A stretch of 8,207 bases of DNA. It comes from CALELM01 sp045617105 (GTDB lineage Bacteria; Bacillota; Negativicutes; Selenomonadales; Selenomonadaceae). A program made the position numbers and the translations under genes. The DNA lies in NCBI GenBank assembly GCA_045617105.1, contig JAZLHW010000168.1, positions 1 through 8,207 of the forward strand, given 5' to 3'. This document shows, piece after piece, positions 7,669 to 8,207 of the stretch (the stretch's first letter is position 1; each line of letters opens with the position of its first letter). Below the pieces are notes generated by a model. The model made no database searches and had not been told where the DNA came from. It saw only the letters and a program-made list of their open reading frames with translations.

Positions 7669-7698
7669 TTTATGAATTTGGTGCTATACAATTCACAA
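7669..7698 (-). promoter_or_regulatory. Weak candidate sigma-70 promoter for the kinase gene
   Basis: On the minus strand TTGTGA (7698-7693) and CATAAA (7674-7669) are separated by 18 bases. Each matches its consensus hexamer at four of six positions. It is the best pair found upstream of the kinase and would give a leader of roughly 160 bases. In an AT-rich region such a match can arise by chance. Confidence 0.2.
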
Positions 7699-7789
7699 AA
7701 AACGGGAGACCTATCTGCACCAATAATTCCTATTGTTAAACACATTCTGCAAAAACGCCAAGATCCTCAGCTACGTTTATTTTCGCAGC

Positions 7790-7828
7790 AAAAAGCCCCA
7801 AACTAATGCTCCGTGCAAGTTCGGGACT
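7790..7828 (-). terminator. Rho-independent terminator of the Rpn-family gene
   Basis: On the minus strand AGTCCCGAACT (7828-7818) pairs with AGTTTGGGGCT (7804-7794) as an 11-bp stem including two G-U pairs. The 13-base loop can form an additional TGC/GCA pairing. A run of T follows (7794-7790 as A on the plus strand). It lies 22 bases after the stop codon of the gene that ends at 7850. Confidence 0.72.
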
Positions 7829-7849
7829 CCCTTAGCAATTGATTTTTTC

Positions 7850-8207
7850 TTACAGCTTCCTGCGGATCTCTTCCAGCTGCTTTTCCGAAAGCTTCGTATA
7901 GCTCTTTACCTTTTCCAAAGGCATTCCGTCCTTCAACAGCATCAAAGCCATTTCCAGCATGCCTTCTGTCTTTCCCTCGGCTCTTCCTTCCGCTCTCCCT
8001 TCCGCTCTTCCCTTTTTTATTCCTTTGAGCAATCCCTCTGCCAAGCCTGCTTTATGGCCTTCTTCCATTCCTGCTTCACGTCCTTCGTCGATGGCTGCTG
8101 ACAGGAAGGAACGGTAGTCTTTGATCGCTTTTTCCCGCTGTTCATATCTCATTCGGTAATCTGCACTTCCTGCGAAATAGTTCTCCGCATGGATCGCCTG
8201 CTGTATG
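7850..8207 (-). CDS. Rpn-family recombination-promoting nuclease / putative transposase, C-terminal part
   Basis: The frame is open to the right edge, so only the last 118 codons are present and the N-terminal PD-(D/E)XK nuclease domain lies outside the window. The ATG at 8152 is internal: upstream codons read on as AIHAENYFAGSADYRMRYEQ without a stop, and this joins smoothly to the segment REKAIKDYRSF. That region followed by a Glu-Gly-rich tail is characteristic of the Rpn / PDDEXK_2 family, often annotated as a transposase. The tail has repeated EG steps (EGREAG, EEGHKAG, EGLLKG) and three RAEG units plus KTEG, then a helical end with LKDGMPLEKVKSYTKLSEKQLEEI, seen in many family members. 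Rpn proteins are DNA endonucleases linked to recombination and, in recent work, phage defence; activity cannot be judged from this tail. A terminator follows at 7790-7828. Confidence 0.82.
   Translation of the reverse strand, partial: IQQAIHAENYFAGSADYRMRYEQREKAIKDYRSFLSAAIDEGREAGMEEGHKAGLAEGLLKGIKKGRAEGRAEGRAEGKTEGMLEMALMLLKDGMPLEKVKSYTKLSEKQLEEIRRKL
7974..8009 (-). repeat. Three tandem 12-base units encoding RAEG in the Rpn-family tail
   Basis: Units are 7974-7985, 7986-7997 and 7998-8009; the last two are identical except for the final base, and the first is more diverged. On the coding strand each encodes Arg-Ala-Glu-Gly. The unit length is a multiple of three, so gain or loss of a unit keeps the frame and changes only the length of the tail. 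Confidence 0.8.

Larger units (their letters stand above)
7502..7849. other. Intergenic region upstream of the kinase gene
   Basis: This 348-base stretch has no convincing gene. Read on the minus strand it begins with the terminator of the Rpn-family gene (7790-7828), passes a CTGTACAG palindrome (7660-7667) and a weak promoter candidate, and ends with the kinase ribosome binding site. Two small hairpins lie in the probable kinase leader: CTTGC/GCAAG around a GTTTTT loop (about 7534-7549), and AAGG-AAA-CCTT (about 7520-7530), just upstream of the binding site. The plus-strand open frames across it give compositionally odd peptides with no recognisable family. No riboswitch class is recognised. 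Confidence 0.6.

Noticed and set aside
6806..7675. A 289-codon plus-strand open frame over the start of the kinase gene and its upstream region
   Set aside because: Mostly antisense to the kinase N-terminus, with no recognisable domain and low-complexity composition beyond it.
7974..8009. Tandem repeats as a CRISPR-like array
   Set aside because: The units are 12 bases, directly adjacent without spacers, and in frame within a coding sequence.
7733..8101. Plus-strand open frame opposite the Rpn-family tail
   Set aside because: Antisense to the Glu-Gly repeat; its Phe/Ser/Arg-rich end is just the complement of that repeat.

Overview
The window looks like chromosomal DNA of a low-to-mid GC Firmicute, most likely one of the Negativicutes (Selenomonas or Megasphaera relatives). 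This is inferred from the strong AGGAGG-type ribosome binding sites, a cell-envelope style secreted nucleotidase with a Sec signal peptide, a Firmicute-type MetY, a long soluble multi-PAS hybrid kinase, and an Rpn-family protein with an EG-rich tail. No rRNA, tRNA or CRISPR array is visible.

Left part (1-3103, plus strand): a compact two-gene unit. A secreted UshA-type 5'-nucleotidase (TTG start at 105) is followed after 40 bases by an O-acetylhomoserine sulfhydrylase (metY). The pair is bracketed by two inverted copies of a 77-base sequence (1-77 and 3027-3103, 76 of 77 positions identical). The repeats sit only 11 bases from the first ribosome binding site and 11 bases from the last stop codon, so they frame the gene pair very tightly. 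The left copy starts at the window edge and may continue outside it. A short motif shared with the repeat recurs at 3170-3185 and may mark the outer boundary of a larger element. This IR-framed cassette, with no transposase in it, is the most unusual structure here.

Middle (3104-3310): a convergent intergenic region with a perfect 16-bp-stem terminator (3193-3234) that carries T-runs on both strands and so can end both the metY transcript and the kinase transcript.

Right part (3311-8207, minus strand): a 1396-residue hybrid sensor histidine kinase. It has five copies of a divergent PAS-like module interleaved with two recognisable PAS domains, then a histidine kinase core and a C-terminal receiver, with no membrane segment. 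Upstream of it lies a 348-base gap holding the kinase leader and a terminator. Beyond that is the C-terminal part of an Rpn/PD-(D/E)XK nuclease-transposase family protein that runs off the right edge.

The nucleotidase and MetY plausibly serve nutrient scavenging (phosphate and nucleosides outside the cytoplasm) and sulfur assimilation (homocysteine inside). No sequence evidence shows that the kinase regulates them.
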